This document shows positions 1 to 8,608 of a stretch of 64,000 nucleotides of DNA, in pieces (the first letter of the stretch is position 1; every line of letters starts with the position of its first letter). Below the pieces are notes generated by a model. That model made no database searches. It was given only the letters and a program-made list of their open reading frames with translations, and had not been told where the DNA came from. The translations under genes were made by a program, and so were the position numbers. The stretch is taken from the NCBI GenBank assembly GCA_964617825.1, contig CAZTWL010000023.1, forward strand, positions 1 to 64,000, read 5' to 3'. Source of the DNA: VSJD01 sp964617825 (GTDB lineage: Bacteria > Verrucomicrobiota > Kiritimatiellia > JAAZAB01).

Positions 1-2
1 TC

Positions 3-887
3 AGCTTCGAGCAGAAGCCGTTCCGGAAGATGATGATGAACACCTGGGGCGCGGAATGTATCGCCAGCCCCAGCAACCACACCGCTTCCGGCCGCGCGAT
101 CCTGGCGCAAACGCCCGATACGCCCGGCAGCCTGGCCATGGCCATCAGCGAAGCGATCGAGGATGCCGTCACTTCCAAAGATACGCGCTACTCGCTGGGC
201 AGCGTGCTCAACCACGTTCTCCTGCACCAGACCGTCATCGGGCTGGAAGCGCAAAAGCAATTTAAGAAAATCGGGGCTTATCCGGACGTCGTCATCGGCT
301 GCGTCGGCGGCGGCTCGAATTTCGCCGGGATCAGTTTTCCTTTCGTGTGCGACAAGATGCACGGCCGCAACGTCCGCATCGTGGCGGTCGAGCCGTCCGC
401 TTGTCCGACGCTTACCCGCGGTCCATTTGTCTACGATTCGGGCGATATGGCGATGATGACGCCGCTCCTGCCGATGTACAGCCTGGGCCATGGGTTTGTG
501 CCCAAGGCGATCCATGCCGGCGGGTTGCGCTACCACGGCATGGCGCCGTTGGTAAGTCATGTCATGCGCGAGGGACTCATGGAGGCTTGCGCCATCAATC
601 AATTGGAGTGTTACCGTTCGGCCGTGCTTTGGGCGCATACGGAAGGCTTCATCCCGGCGCCGGAAACTTCGCATGCCATTGCCGCCGCCGCGCAGGAAGC
701 CGTCCGCGCCCGCGAGGCCGGCAAGGAAACAACCATCCTGATGAACTGGTCCGGTCACGGTCTCATGGATTTGACCGGGTATGAGAAATTCCTGTCCGGC
801 AAAATGGTCGATGCCGCTTTGTCGGAAGAAGATTTGAGCCAATCGCTCAAGTCGCTGGAAGGCATGCCCCAGGCGCCGAAGCTGTAA
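3..887 (+). CDS. trpB2: TrpB-like PLP-dependent synthase (TrpB2), 5' truncated by window edge
   Basis: This is the C-terminal ~294 residues of a TrpB2-type tryptophan synthase beta chain, a PLP enzyme that joins indole and serine. The frame is open from the first base of the window, so the true start lies outside; the first internal ATG at 30 is not the start. Visible landmarks are the TrpB2 block WGAE...SPS, the stretch SLGSVLNHVLLHQTVIGLEA, the glycine-rich phosphate loop GCVGGGSN and the C-terminal NWSGHG. These separate TrpB2 from the TrpA-partnered TrpB1. The adjacent downstream genes are not tryptophan genes, which fits a stand-alone TrpB2. The catalytic lysine lies upstream of the window. 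The family call is firm; the substrate in vivo is inferred. Confidence 0.93.
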   Translation, partial: SFEQKPFRKMMMNTWGAECIASPSNHTASGRAILAQTPDTPGSLAMAISEAIEDAVTSKDTRYSLGSVLNHVLLHQTVIGLEAQKQFKKIGAYPDVVIGCVGGGSNFAGISFPFVCDKMHGRNVRIVAVEPSACPTLTRGPFVYDSGDMAMMTPLLPMYSLGHGFVPKAIHAGGLRYHGMAPLVSHVMREGLMEACAINQLECYRSAVLWAHTEGFIPAPETSHAIAAAAQEAVRAREAGKETTILMNWSGHGLMDLTGYEKFLSGKMVDAALSEEDLSQSLKSLEGMPQAPKL

Positions 888-985
888 TGCCGCGACAGTT
901 TGTGCTGTTGGACGGGTTCTGCCGTAACGTCGGCTTGTAATCGTCCGGCGGCGGGAAGTTCCGCAGCCGTCTAAGGAGATTCTGC

Positions 986-3577
986 GTGCAAAATAAGATC
1001 AAGGTCAATACATTCGCGGCGTTCCATTACGATGTGGCCTATCAGAAAACCTTTTCCGGCTATCTGGACCAAAGCCTCCGGATTATCGATACCGGGCTGG
1101 CGCTTCTGGCGCAATATCCGCAATATGTCTTTGCCATCGAACAGGTATTGCTGGCGCGAGAATATGTGCGGCGCAATCCATCGGTTTTGCCGGCAATGCG
1201 CCGCTGGGCGCGCGAAGGACGCCTCGTTTTTCTGCCCGGCATGTTTACGATGCCGGATGTCAACCTGCCCAACGGCGAATCTTTTGTGCGCAACTATCTG
1301 ATCGGCCGCCAGTGGCTCAAGGAAAACCTGGGGATCGAGCCCAAAATCTGCTGGATGGCCGACATTTTCGGGCATCATCCCCAGATGCCGCAATTTGCCA
1401 AGCTGTGCGGTTACGTGGGTTATCTCTTCGAGCGCGGCAAAAGGGAAGGGGATGATACGCCATTCTGGTGGGAAGGTTTGGACGGCAGCCGGATCCTGAC
1501 CCAATGGGAGATCGATACGTATTACGGCTTGGGCATTCCGCTGAATGCGGCCCAAATGGGAATACAGTGGAAGGCCGATTACGCGGACAACGAATTGCTG
1601 AATTTGCTCCGCGACAATTCGAAAACGGCGCAAACGCTCCTGGCCCCCATCGGCGGGGATTTCCGCAATCCGCGGGAGGACGATGTGACGTTCGTCAGGG
1701 AATACAACCGTCTGGCGCGCGGATATAAACTGGTCTTTGCCTCGCCGGAGCATTATTTTGAGGAAATCCACCGCCGGGAGAAAGAACAGTTGCCAACGCT
1801 TAAAAGCGATTTTAATCCGCTGATGCAGGGCGTTTATTCTTCGCGCATCCGTCTTAAGCAAGCCAATCGCCGTTTGGAAAACCTGGCGTTTGCCATTGCC
1901 CTGTTGGAATCCACGGACGCTGCTGATCCGCAGCCGGATCGGCGCTATTCCGACCAGCTGTGGGAGAAAATCGCCTGGAACGCATTTCATGACATTATTT
2001 GCGGCACTCTGGTGGACGAAGCCTTGCGGGAAGCGTTGCGCGACTATGCCCAGGCCGAAGACGAAGCCCGCGAGCGCCTGGCGGATTTGATCGTCAGCCA
2101 AACGCCAAATTCCAGTCGGCCGTTCAAGGCGCCCGCCGATCATGTTGTGGCGTTGTATAATCCGTTGGCTTATGCGCGCGGCGAACTGGTGGAAATTCCG
2201 GTGAAAACTCCGGGAACAACCGTGAAAAGTATTGCCGTGATCGCGGCGGATGGCCGGCCAATGGAGTCGCAATTGATTGTGCATGGGGCGGAGAAAACGG
2301 ATCCCGCCGACCAGCAGGCTAACGAGGCTGACGCCGCATCCATAAAAGAACCGTCTGTCTCTGTCCTGATAAACATTCCCATGGCGCCGGCAGCGATCCG
2401 CTCCGTTGGCCTGCGCCTGAATGGTAAAATCAGGCCGCGCAAGGACCAGGGGCCTTTGTTGGTCAGGGAAAACCTGCTGGAGAATGACCGGCTGCGCGCC
2501 GTTCTGGGTCCGAATGGGACCATCGTCAGCCTGATCGACAAAGATAACGGCGTCGAACTAGTCCAACCCACAGGAGGCCCAGCGGGCCAAACCGGCCTGA
2601 ACAATTTCATCAGGCAGAACGATATGGGCGATCTTTGGTCCTGCTATAACAAACCGACGAACGGTTCGTTGCTTTATACCGCCGAACTGCATGATCCCAT
2701 GCCAAACTGCGAACTGCATCTTCGGCGCAAAGGCGGCGTGGGTTCCGGCAGCTCCGACGTCAATGCGTATCGGGCGCGAATTCGCATTGTGGAGCGAGGT
2801 CCGCTGCGAGCCATGCTGGAAGTCAGTTATCCGGAGATGTGCGTGACTACTTGGGTGTCGCTGGCCCGGCACGAGAAAATGCTCCGGTTCGAAACCCGAA
2901 TGATCCCCTCCGGGAAACACTGGCGGCTGCGCGTGGCATTTCCCACGAATATCAGGAATGGAATCATTCGCCGCTCGATCCCCTGTGGCTTTGTCCGCCA
3001 GCCGGAAGGGGAATATCCGGCCCAGGATTGGCTGGATTATGCGGATGAGGATAAAGGCCTTTGTCTGCTCAACCGGGGATTGCCGGGGAATAACGTTACG
3101 GACGGCGTCATGTTCCTTTCGCTGTTTCGGGCGGTGGCGATGGAGGACCGCGATTCGCAGCCTTGGTATGAAGAGGGCCAGGAGCATGTCTTTGAATATG
3201 CCCTGCGACCCTTCAGCCCTGCGGAGCGTGATTATCATCCGGCGCGACTGGGCGCGCAGTTTAACCAGCCCATCCGCCATGCGTTCGTCGACGGCGACCG
3301 TGTTCCGGCCATGGCGCCGCTTTGCGCCATGCAGGGCGCAGGGGCGGAATGGATGAGTTTCCGGCAATTGGGCAAGGGTGTCGCGGAACTCCGTCTCCAT
3401 GAAAGCGAAGGACGGGCAACGGAAATCGAGCTCGTTTTCCCCGGAAAGATTCGCCATTGTCTGAAAACCGATTTCAACGGAAAAGTCGTTAATCGGAAAG
3501 ACGTGCAAATCAGGGGCGCGCGGGCAAAGATTCGTTTGCGTCCCTTTGAAATTGCCAATCTTCAGCTTGCGCTGTAG
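986..3577 (+). CDS. Glycoside hydrolase family 38 alpha-mannosidase-like protein
   Basis: A 863-residue GH38 enzyme that should hydrolyse alpha-mannosides. The start is GTG at 986, seven bases after a clear AAGGAG at 973-978. The metal/substrate motif HYDVAY (His14, Asp16) opens the protein. The nucleophile region WMADIFGHHPQMPQ puts the predicted nucleophile at Asp126. The block WNAFHDIICGT near residue 335 matches the GH38 FHD metal ligand. The C-terminal half is beta-rich, as in the family. No signal peptide is visible, so a cytoplasmic enzyme acting on imported oligosaccharides is likely. It ends in TAG, 26 bases before a broken URO-D-like gene that may once have been in the same operon. 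The family is clear; exact linkage specificity cannot be read. Confidence 0.92.
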   Translation: MQNKIKVNTFAAFHYDVAYQKTFSGYLDQSLRIIDTGLALLAQYPQYVFAIEQVLLAREYVRRNPSVLPAMRRWAREGRLVFLPGMFTMPDVNLPNGESFVRNYLIGRQWLKENLGIEPKICWMADIFGHHPQMPQFAKLCGYVGYLFERGKREGDDTPFWWEGLDGSRILTQWEIDTYYGLGIPLNAAQMGIQWKADYADNELLNLLRDNSKTAQTLLAPIGGDFRNPREDDVTFVREYNRLARGYKLVFASPEHYFEEIHRREKEQLPTLKSDFNPLMQGVYSSRIRLKQANRRLENLAFAIALLESTDAADPQPDRRYSDQLWEKIAWNAFHDIICGTLVDEALREALRDYAQAEDEARERLADLIVSQTPNSSRPFKAPADHVVALYNPLAYARGELVEIPVKTPGTTVKSIAVIAADGRPMESQLIVHGAEKTDPADQQANEADAASIKEPSVSVLINIPMAPAAIRSVGLRLNGKIRPRKDQGPLLVRENLLENDRLRAVLGPNGTIVSLIDKDNGVELVQPTGGPAGQTGLNNFIRQNDMGDLWSCYNKPTNGSLLYTAELHDPMPNCELHLRRKGGVGSGSSDVNAYRARIRIVERGPLRAMLEVSYPEMCVTTWVSLARHEKMLRFETRMIPSGKHWRLRVAFPTNIRNGIIRRSIPCGFVRQPEGEYPAQDWLDYADEDKGLCLLNRGLPGNNVTDGVMFLSLFRAVAMEDRDSQPWYEEGQEHVFEYALRPFSPAERDYHPARLGAQFNQPIRHAFVDGDRVPAMAPLCAMQGAGAEWMSFRQLGKGVAELRLHESEGRATEIELVFPGKIRHCLKTDFNGKVVNRKDVQIRGARAKIRLRPFEIANLQLAL

Positions 3578-3603
3578 CTGTTTCCGGACGGGATCGAACA
3601 AGG

Positions 3604-3855
3604 ATGTTTTCGCTGACACCGCGAGAGCGTTTCGTTGCGGCCTTGGAGCGGAAACCACTGCCGGGGCGGGTGCCGCATTTCGAACTGGTTTTTTCCTGAC
3701 CATGGAAGCGTTCGGCAAAGTGCATCCGCGCCAGCGGCAGTATGCGCAATGGGACCAGATGGAGGAAAAGGAGCGCCGCTTGCACCGTGAAGACATGGCG
3801 GCGCTCTTTATCCAAATCGCCAAGCGATTCGAACACAGCGCGATTTTTATTCAGC
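3604..3855 (+). pseudogene. Remnant of a uroporphyrinogen-decarboxylase-family (URO-D) gene
   Basis: From ATG 3604 the reading gives an N-terminus typical of PVC URO-D-superfamily proteins (TPRERFVAALERKPLPGRVPHFELVF) and then stops at TGA 3698. The homologous reading continues in the next frame (FFLTMEAFGKVHP...MAALFIQIAKRFEHSAIFIQ). The switch sits in the T run at 3689-3694: six T are present and seven would restore the frame. Similarity then stops abruptly near 3850, exactly where the 3' end of the convergent LamG gene begins, so about three quarters of the gene is missing. It is best read as a frameshifted, truncated pseudogene left by a deletion or rearrangement. A full-length relative is at 30030-31148. 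A sequencing error could explain the shift but not the truncation. Confidence 0.7.
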
Positions 3856-5529
3856 CGGCGTCGCCGGAGCATTGGATACGGCGGCTGCCGGCGCTGCGGC
3901 TTCGGTTGCCGCGGGACCCGGCGCGGCTGATTCAGTCTTCGGCGCGGCATCCTTGGCCGGTTCGTTGGTTGCCGCTATCGGCGTTGTTGCGGCGGCTTCC
4001 GCGGCACTGGCCGGCGCAGGCGCCGCTGGGGCGGCTGGGGCCGCGGGTGTTTCGCCCGGCTTCAGCAACTCGCCGGCATACAGAGCTTTGACCTGATCGA
4101 AGTTCAGCGCAATCTGGAAAAGCATCAGGTCGTCAATCATGCCATCGGGCGCCGTGGGCGGGAGCGCGATATTGCCGAAAATCAAGTCGATTGCCGCGCC
4201 AAGCGGTCGTAGCGCTGTTTCATCGCCCGGATAATCCAGGCCATCCATGTACATCATCCATTGGCCATCCGCGTTCCAGGTAATGACGATGTGATGCCAG
4301 ATGTTCTGCCAATCGGAGGGGGTAAAGGCGGTCCCTGCGGGCGAAAGCTGGATTTTGCCGTTGACATGCTGGAAGGTCATCAGGTTTTTCGTAACCTGAA
4401 AAATAGTGTCCTGCGTGCCGTCGTGGGCATCCCAATTCGGCAGGAACCAGAAACTGATGGTTCCATTCGTGTGCCAGTTGGCGAAGTAATTCGTTTTGGT
4501 TCCGATGGTCAGTGTTTCGTTGGAAACAACCATGCCGCCCGGCACCCAGACGTGCGGGGCTGGGCCCGCGCCAGTCCTGGCATATGGCATTTCGCGCGCT
4601 TCCAGTTGGAGCCCGTCGGCATAGAAAGTGTTTTTTGAGCTGTCGGTTGTCACGATGGCCAGTTGCAGGCGCATCTCGATGTTCGTGCCGGGGGGCAAGA
4701 GCGTTTTCCAGTCGGCTTCATGCTTGGCGCCAACGCCCTTGGACGGGAAGGGAGCGGTGAATGTGCAGGTAAACCGTTTCCATTCGCTGCCCAGGTCCAC
4801 ATACACCGGCTCGCCGGATTTGTCGCCATCCAAATCCTTCAGGAAAATTTTCAGGTTGCCCTGGCCTTTCAGGTAAACGGAAGCCACGTAATAAGCCTGG
4901 ACAATGGACGAGCCATTATACAGCGCTTTATCCGCCTTGAGTTCGATGGCCATGCCTTCGTCGGCGGCTTCACCTTTGGTCGTGACGGCCAAGGCCTGTT
5001 TGCCTTCCCAGGGCTGTTCCGCGGAGCCGGTCAAAGTCGATCCGTTGAGCGGCTGGAACATGGAAGCTTCCTCCGCGCCGGCCTGGCTGGCGCTGTAAAG
5101 ATTCACATGGGCCGATTCCAATAGCAGGCCCTGCCCGAATTTGCCGGCGGCCAGGCGCGGCTTGTTGGCGCCGATCTCCTGGCCGTTAAGCATGGCGGGC
5201 GAGCCCCGCTGGAAGGTCACCGGGATCTCAAAGCCGCCAATGACGGATTCGGGCGCGATGCCGGTGTCGAACGAAAAACGGGCAATCAGATTTTTGACCG
5301 GGTCTTCGGGCGGCTTGGGCGCGGGGGCGGCGGCGGCCACGGCGTTCGTATCGGCCGCATTGGTATCGACAATGCTCACGGCGTTCGTGTCGGCGACATT
5401 GGGTGCTGGTGCGACGACCGTGGCGTTTGTGTCGGCCGCATTGGGCGCGGGCGTGGCGGCATCCTGCGCATTAATCAAACCGGCGTTGAGCAGACTCGCG
5501 AGCATTCCGAGAGCGATGATTTTTTTCAT
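3847..5529 (-). CDS. Secreted LamG/concanavalin-like lectin-fold protein with low-complexity linkers
   Basis: A 560-residue exported protein. Start ATG 5529 is chosen because AAGGA precedes it at good spacing and it opens directly into a signal peptide (MKKIIALGMLASLLNAGLINAQ). The next ~65 residues are a linker with repeated ADTNA/PAPN units. Residues ~130-310 resemble a CBM4/9-type carbohydrate-binding beta-sandwich (...YYVASVYLKGQGNLKIFLKD...). Residues ~335-490 form a LamG-like domain (WFLPNW, WHHIVITWNADGQWMMYMDG, DDLMLF). The last ~70 residues are Ala/Pro-rich. No catalytic motif was recognised, so a glycan-binding or surface-display role is inferred. The gene is divergent from kamA. 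Its 3' end overlaps the truncated URO-D remnant. Confidence 0.8.
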   Translation of the reverse strand: MKKIIALGMLASLLNAGLINAQDAATPAPNAADTNATVVAPAPNVADTNAVSIVDTNAADTNAVAAAAPAPKPPEDPVKNLIARFSFDTGIAPESVIGGFEIPVTFQRGSPAMLNGQEIGANKPRLAAGKFGQGLLLESAHVNLYSASQAGAEEASMFQPLNGSTLTGSAEQPWEGKQALAVTTKGEAADEGMAIELKADKALYNGSSIVQAYYVASVYLKGQGNLKIFLKDLDGDKSGEPVYVDLGSEWKRFTCTFTAPFPSKGVGAKHEADWKTLLPPGTNIEMRLQLAIVTTDSSKNTFYADGLQLEAREMPYARTGAGPAPHVWVPGGMVVSNETLTIGTKTNYFANWHTNGTISFWFLPNWDAHDGTQDTIFQVTKNLMTFQHVNGKIQLSPAGTAFTPSDWQNIWHHIVITWNADGQWMMYMDGLDYPGDETALRPLGAAIDLIFGNIALPPTAPDGMIDDLMLFQIALNFDQVKALYAGELLKPGETPAAPAAPAAPAPASAAEAAATTPIAATNEPAKDAAPKTESAAPGPAATEAAAPAAAVSNAPATPAE

Positions 5530-5605
5530 GGTGTGTATCCTTGTCTTTGGCATAATGTCGGCGCGTTGAAGTAAATCACGATAGCAGTGTATTCGCCAGA
5601 AAAAA

Positions 5606-6775
5606 ATGAAATCCCGTTCATGCAGGCCACAATCCGAAGCCCAGGCGCGACTGCGCGCCGTCGTGGGAGAATTTACCCGGCGGGAATGGCAGGACTGGCG
5701 TTGGCAAATGCGGCATAGTCTGAGCTCCCTGGAGGATTTGAAGCTGGTTTTGGCGGTTCGGCCGGCTGAGCAGGCCCGCTGGCGGGCGCTTCTGCGCCGC
5801 TATCCCTGCCGGATCACACCATATTATATGTCCTTGATCGACTGGAATAATGATGACGATCCTCTCCGCCGCCAGTGCGTGCCAAGCCTTGGCGAAATTG
5901 AGTCTCGGGGGGCGGTATCCGTGGATCCGTTAGGCGAGCGGCGGCATTTGGTGGCGCCCGGCCTGGTGCGCCGGTACCAGGATAGGGTCCTGGCGCTGGT
6001 TACGAGTGAATGCGCCATGATTTGCCGCCACTGCACGCGGAAGAATTTTTGGCGGCAGGGCCTGTCCGTTTGCGGCGCTGCGGGCCGGCCCACTCCCAGG
6101 CGCGCTTTTTTGCGCCGGATTGTGGCTGCCGTGGCGCGTTTGAAAGGCGTTCGCGAGGTAATTGTCTCCGGCGGCGACCCGTTGCTTCTGGATGAGGATT
6201 TGCTCGATTGGTTTCTGGGGGCCTTGCGCGCGATTCCGCACGTGCAGGTGCTGAGAATCGGCACGCGCGTGCCGGTGGTTTTGCCGATGCGTGTCACCCG
6301 GGAGTTGTGCGCTTGTCTGGCGCGGCATCGGCCGCTTTGGATCAATACCCAGTTTAATCACCCGCGCGAACTCACTCCGGCGGCGACGGAGGCCTGTGAC
6401 CGTCTGGTCCGGTCGGGATTGCCGGTTTCCAACCAGACTGTGCTTTTGCGTGGCGTAAACGACGATTTTGAAACCCTAAAATCACTGTGCAACGGGCTCC
6501 AGCAACGCATGGTGCGGCCTTACTACCTGTTTCAATGCGACCAGGTCCGCGGAACTGGTCCGTTCCGCACGCCATTGCCTGTCGGGATCCGGCTGGCCGA
6601 GCAGTTACGCGCCGGGATGGGGGGGTTGAGTGTGCCGCAGTTCGTGGTTGATTTGCCGGATGGCGGCGGTAAAGTTCCGCTTCAGGACGCGCATATCGTT
6701 TCCCTGTCCGGTCGCAAGGCTGTCCTGCGCGGATTTCGGGGCGAACGCTATTGTTACAATGACGTCTCAAAATAA
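5606..6775 (+). CDS. kamA: KamA-family radical SAM aminomutase (lysine 2,3-aminomutase-like)
   Basis: A 389-residue radical SAM, PLP-dependent aminomutase-like protein. The cluster motif is CAMICRHC (Cys136, Cys140, Cys143). The family entry block IDWNNDDDPLRRQ and the SGGDPL segment are present. The two lysine-binding aspartates are conserved in FQCDQVRGTGPFRTP and VVDLPDGGGK, whose final Lys is the PLP lysine. This supports real aminomutase chemistry on lysine or a close analogue. At 389 residues it is a little shorter than clostridial KamA. No elongation factor P gene is adjacent, so the EpmB role (EF-P lysylation) is neither supported nor excluded. No strong ribosome-binding site precedes ATG 5606. 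Its stop overlaps the ribosome-binding site of the next gene, so the two are probably co-transcribed. Confidence 0.88.
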   Translation: MKSRSCRPQSEAQARLRAVVGEFTRREWQDWRWQMRHSLSSLEDLKLVLAVRPAEQARWRALLRRYPCRITPYYMSLIDWNNDDDPLRRQCVPSLGEIESRGAVSVDPLGERRHLVAPGLVRRYQDRVLALVTSECAMICRHCTRKNFWRQGLSVCGAAGRPTPRRAFLRRIVAAVARLKGVREVIVSGGDPLLLDEDLLDWFLGALRAIPHVQVLRIGTRVPVVLPMRVTRELCACLARHRPLWINTQFNHPRELTPAATEACDRLVRSGLPVSNQTVLLRGVNDDFETLKSLCNGLQQRMVRPYYLFQCDQVRGTGPFRTPLPVGIRLAEQLRAGMGGLSVPQFVVDLPDGGGKVPLQDAHIVSLSGRKAVLRGFRGERYCYNDVSK

Positions 6776-6788
6776 GGAGGTGCCCGCA

Positions 6789-7112
6789 ATGCAACGTTAT
6801 GCATCGGTGATCAAAGTCAAACCTGCCAAGTTGGCGCTCTACAAAAAGCAGCATGCGGCCGTCTGGCCCGGCGTTCTGAAAACAATCAAAAAATGCCACA
6901 TTCGCAATTATTCGATTTATTATCGGGACGGTTTGCTCTTCAGCTATTATGAGTACACCGGCAAGGACCATGATGCCGATTTGAAAAAGATGGCGGCCGA
7001 TCCGGTTACCCAGAAGTGGTGGGCCTACTGCCGTCCCTGCCTTAAGCCTCTCAAGACCGTTCCGAAAGGCGAATGGTCGGCCATGATGGAAGAAATCTTC
7101 CGCCTGGACTGA
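6789..7112 (+). CDS. rhaM: L-rhamnose mutarotase (DUF718 family)
   Basis: A 107-residue protein of the L-rhamnose mutarotase family, which interconverts alpha and beta anomers of L-rhamnose. Start ATG 6789 follows AAGGAGG at 6774-6780, which overlaps the kamA stop codon, so translation is likely coupled. Family landmarks are MQRYASVIKVKP, LYKKQHAAVWPGVL (catalytic-His region), NYSIYY...LLFSYYEY and the C-terminal DPVTQKWWAYCRP. Length matches the family. It fits functionally with the GH78 alpha-L-rhamnosidase at 33.8-36.3 kb and the GH29 fucosidase immediately downstream on the other strand. The neighbouring aminomutase is unexpected for a sugar epimerase. The related L-fucose mutarotase is a different family, so rhamnose, or another 6-deoxysugar, is the likely substrate. 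Confidence 0.9.
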   Translation: MQRYASVIKVKPAKLALYKKQHAAVWPGVLKTIKKCHIRNYSIYYRDGLLFSYYEYTGKDHDADLKKMAADPVTQKWWAYCRPCLKPLKTVPKGEWSAMMEEIFRLD

Positions 7113-7117
7113 GTGCG

Positions 7118-8419
7118 CTATTTTAAAAACAGCTCGATCACCGGCACGGTTACCGGCGGCTTCTGCACCGGCAGGATCAGGGTCAGGGTTTTTTGGTCGG
7201 ATTCAGGCGGCTTGGCCGCCCCGTGCAGCACCAATCCCGACCGGGTTGTATATTGGATTTCCGACGCGTCATTCAGCAGTTGGGCATATTCCACCTTGTC
7301 GGCGAATCCGTCCAGGTGCAGATGCACGAACGGCCAGGCAAACACGTGGACATAAAGCCGGTTTGTTTGCGGGTTATAGGTCAGGCGGCAATCCTGCGGT
7401 GTCTGGAATCCGGCCGGCGCCTGCGTGCAGCCATAAATGGAACGGCTATGGCGTTTCATCCACTCGCCCATGGCGGCCAGGCGGTCGAGCGCGCGCTGGT
7501 CGAATTCGCCGCGGCCGGTCGGCCCGACGTTTAGCAGCAGGTTCCCGCCTTTACTGACGGAATCGATCAGCATCTGCACCAGCTGGTCCACGCTCTTCCA
7601 GCTCGATTGATCGCGATGGTAACCCCACGCGCCCGAAAAGGTTTGGCAGGCTTCCCAAACCACCCTCTGCCCGTTTACCCGCACCCATTCGCGGGGCTGG
7701 ACTTGTTCGGGCGTTTTGATGTCCCACGCATCCGGCAAATCCAGGCGATCGTTCAGGATGATGTGCGGGGCCAGCTTGCGGATCATAGCGTACAGTTTTT
7801 CGCTTTGCCAGTCCTTGTGGCTTTTGCCGCTGCCATCCGGCCGGGGAAAGCTGAAATCGAACCAGAGCACATCCACCTTGCCGAACTTGGTCAGCAGCTC
7901 GCGCACTTGGCCGTGCAGGTAGCGGGCATACTTGGCCTGATCGCGCCCCTTGTTCATCTGGGCGCGGTCCGGCCGGTTACGGTAGGGCCCGTTGATTGAA
8001 TCGATGCGATACTGGGGGTGATGCCAGTCGATCAACGAGTGATAAAAGCCCACGCGCATATCCTGCTCGCGGAAGGCCTTGACCATCGGGCGCAAAAGAT
8101 CGCGGCCGGCGGGCGTTTTCGGCGCCTTGTAATCGGTAAGCTTGGAATCCCACAGGCAGAAGCCCTCGTGGTGCTTGGTGGTGATGACAAAATATTTCAT
8201 GCCCGCGCCGGCGGCGGCCCTGGCCCACAGCTCGGGCTTGTAAAGATCGGGATCGAAATGCCGGAAATATGTGTCGTAGCGCTCGTCCGGAATTTCCTCG
8301 TAAGACTTGACCCATTCGTGGCGCGCCGGCTGGGAGTAGAGCCCCCAGTGAATGAACATTCCGAAACGATCGCGCACAAACCAGGACGTGTCGCCTTCAG
8401 TTTTACGCACATTATCCAT
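7118..8419 (-). CDS. Alpha-L-fucosidase (GH29)
   Basis: A 433-residue GH29 enzyme that releases terminal L-fucose. Start ATG 8419 is preferred over an upstream in-frame ATG because GAGGAG lies seven bases before it. Family blocks include RFGMFIHWGLYS, KYFVITTKHHEGFCLWDSKLTDY, the nucleophile segment VDVLWFDFS with predicted nucleophile Asp188, and NVGPTGRGEFD near residue 315. There is no signal peptide, so it is likely intracellular. The gene is convergent with rhaM (five bases apart) and divergent from an AraC regulator at 8609, which is the most probable controller. The general acid/base is poorly conserved in GH29 and cannot be assigned by eye. Confidence 0.94.
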   Translation of the reverse strand: MDNVRKTEGDTSWFVRDRFGMFIHWGLYSQPARHEWVKSYEEIPDERYDTYFRHFDPDLYKPELWARAAAGAGMKYFVITTKHHEGFCLWDSKLTDYKAPKTPAGRDLLRPMVKAFREQDMRVGFYHSLIDWHHPQYRIDSINGPYRNRPDRAQMNKGRDQAKYARYLHGQVRELLTKFGKVDVLWFDFSFPRPDGSGKSHKDWQSEKLYAMIRKLAPHIILNDRLDLPDAWDIKTPEQVQPREWVRVNGQRVVWEACQTFSGAWGYHRDQSSWKSVDQLVQMLIDSVSKGGNLLLNVGPTGRGEFDQRALDRLAAMGEWMKRHSRSIYGCTQAPAGFQTPQDCRLTYNPQTNRLYVHVFAWPFVHLHLDGFADKVEYAQLLNDASEIQYTTRSGLVLHGAAKPPESDQKTLTLILPVQKPPVTVPVIELFLK

Positions 8420-8550
8420 GGCCAAACTCCTCGAGTTATGCTTCCCGTTTTTCAGGACGCTACGGCCGCGTTCGCTTGGCAAAGCGGTCAGACGTCCCGC
8501 GTTGATTTAATTACACGACTCCAATGTACCCCATAAAAACGATAATGCTA

Positions 8551-8580
8551 TGGACAAAAAGAATAAATTATATGTACAAT
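8551..8580 (+). promoter_or_regulatory. Predicted sigma70-type promoter for the AraC gene
   Basis: TGGACA at 8551-8556 and TACAAT at 8575-8580 are separated by 18 bases, in an AT-rich island between the divergent fucosidase and araC genes. The inferred start of transcription, near 8587, gives a ~22-base leader containing the GGAGG site at 8595-8599. Confidence 0.5.
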
Positions 8581-8608
8581 AATAACATAAGGGTGGAGGC
8601 GAGCTGTT

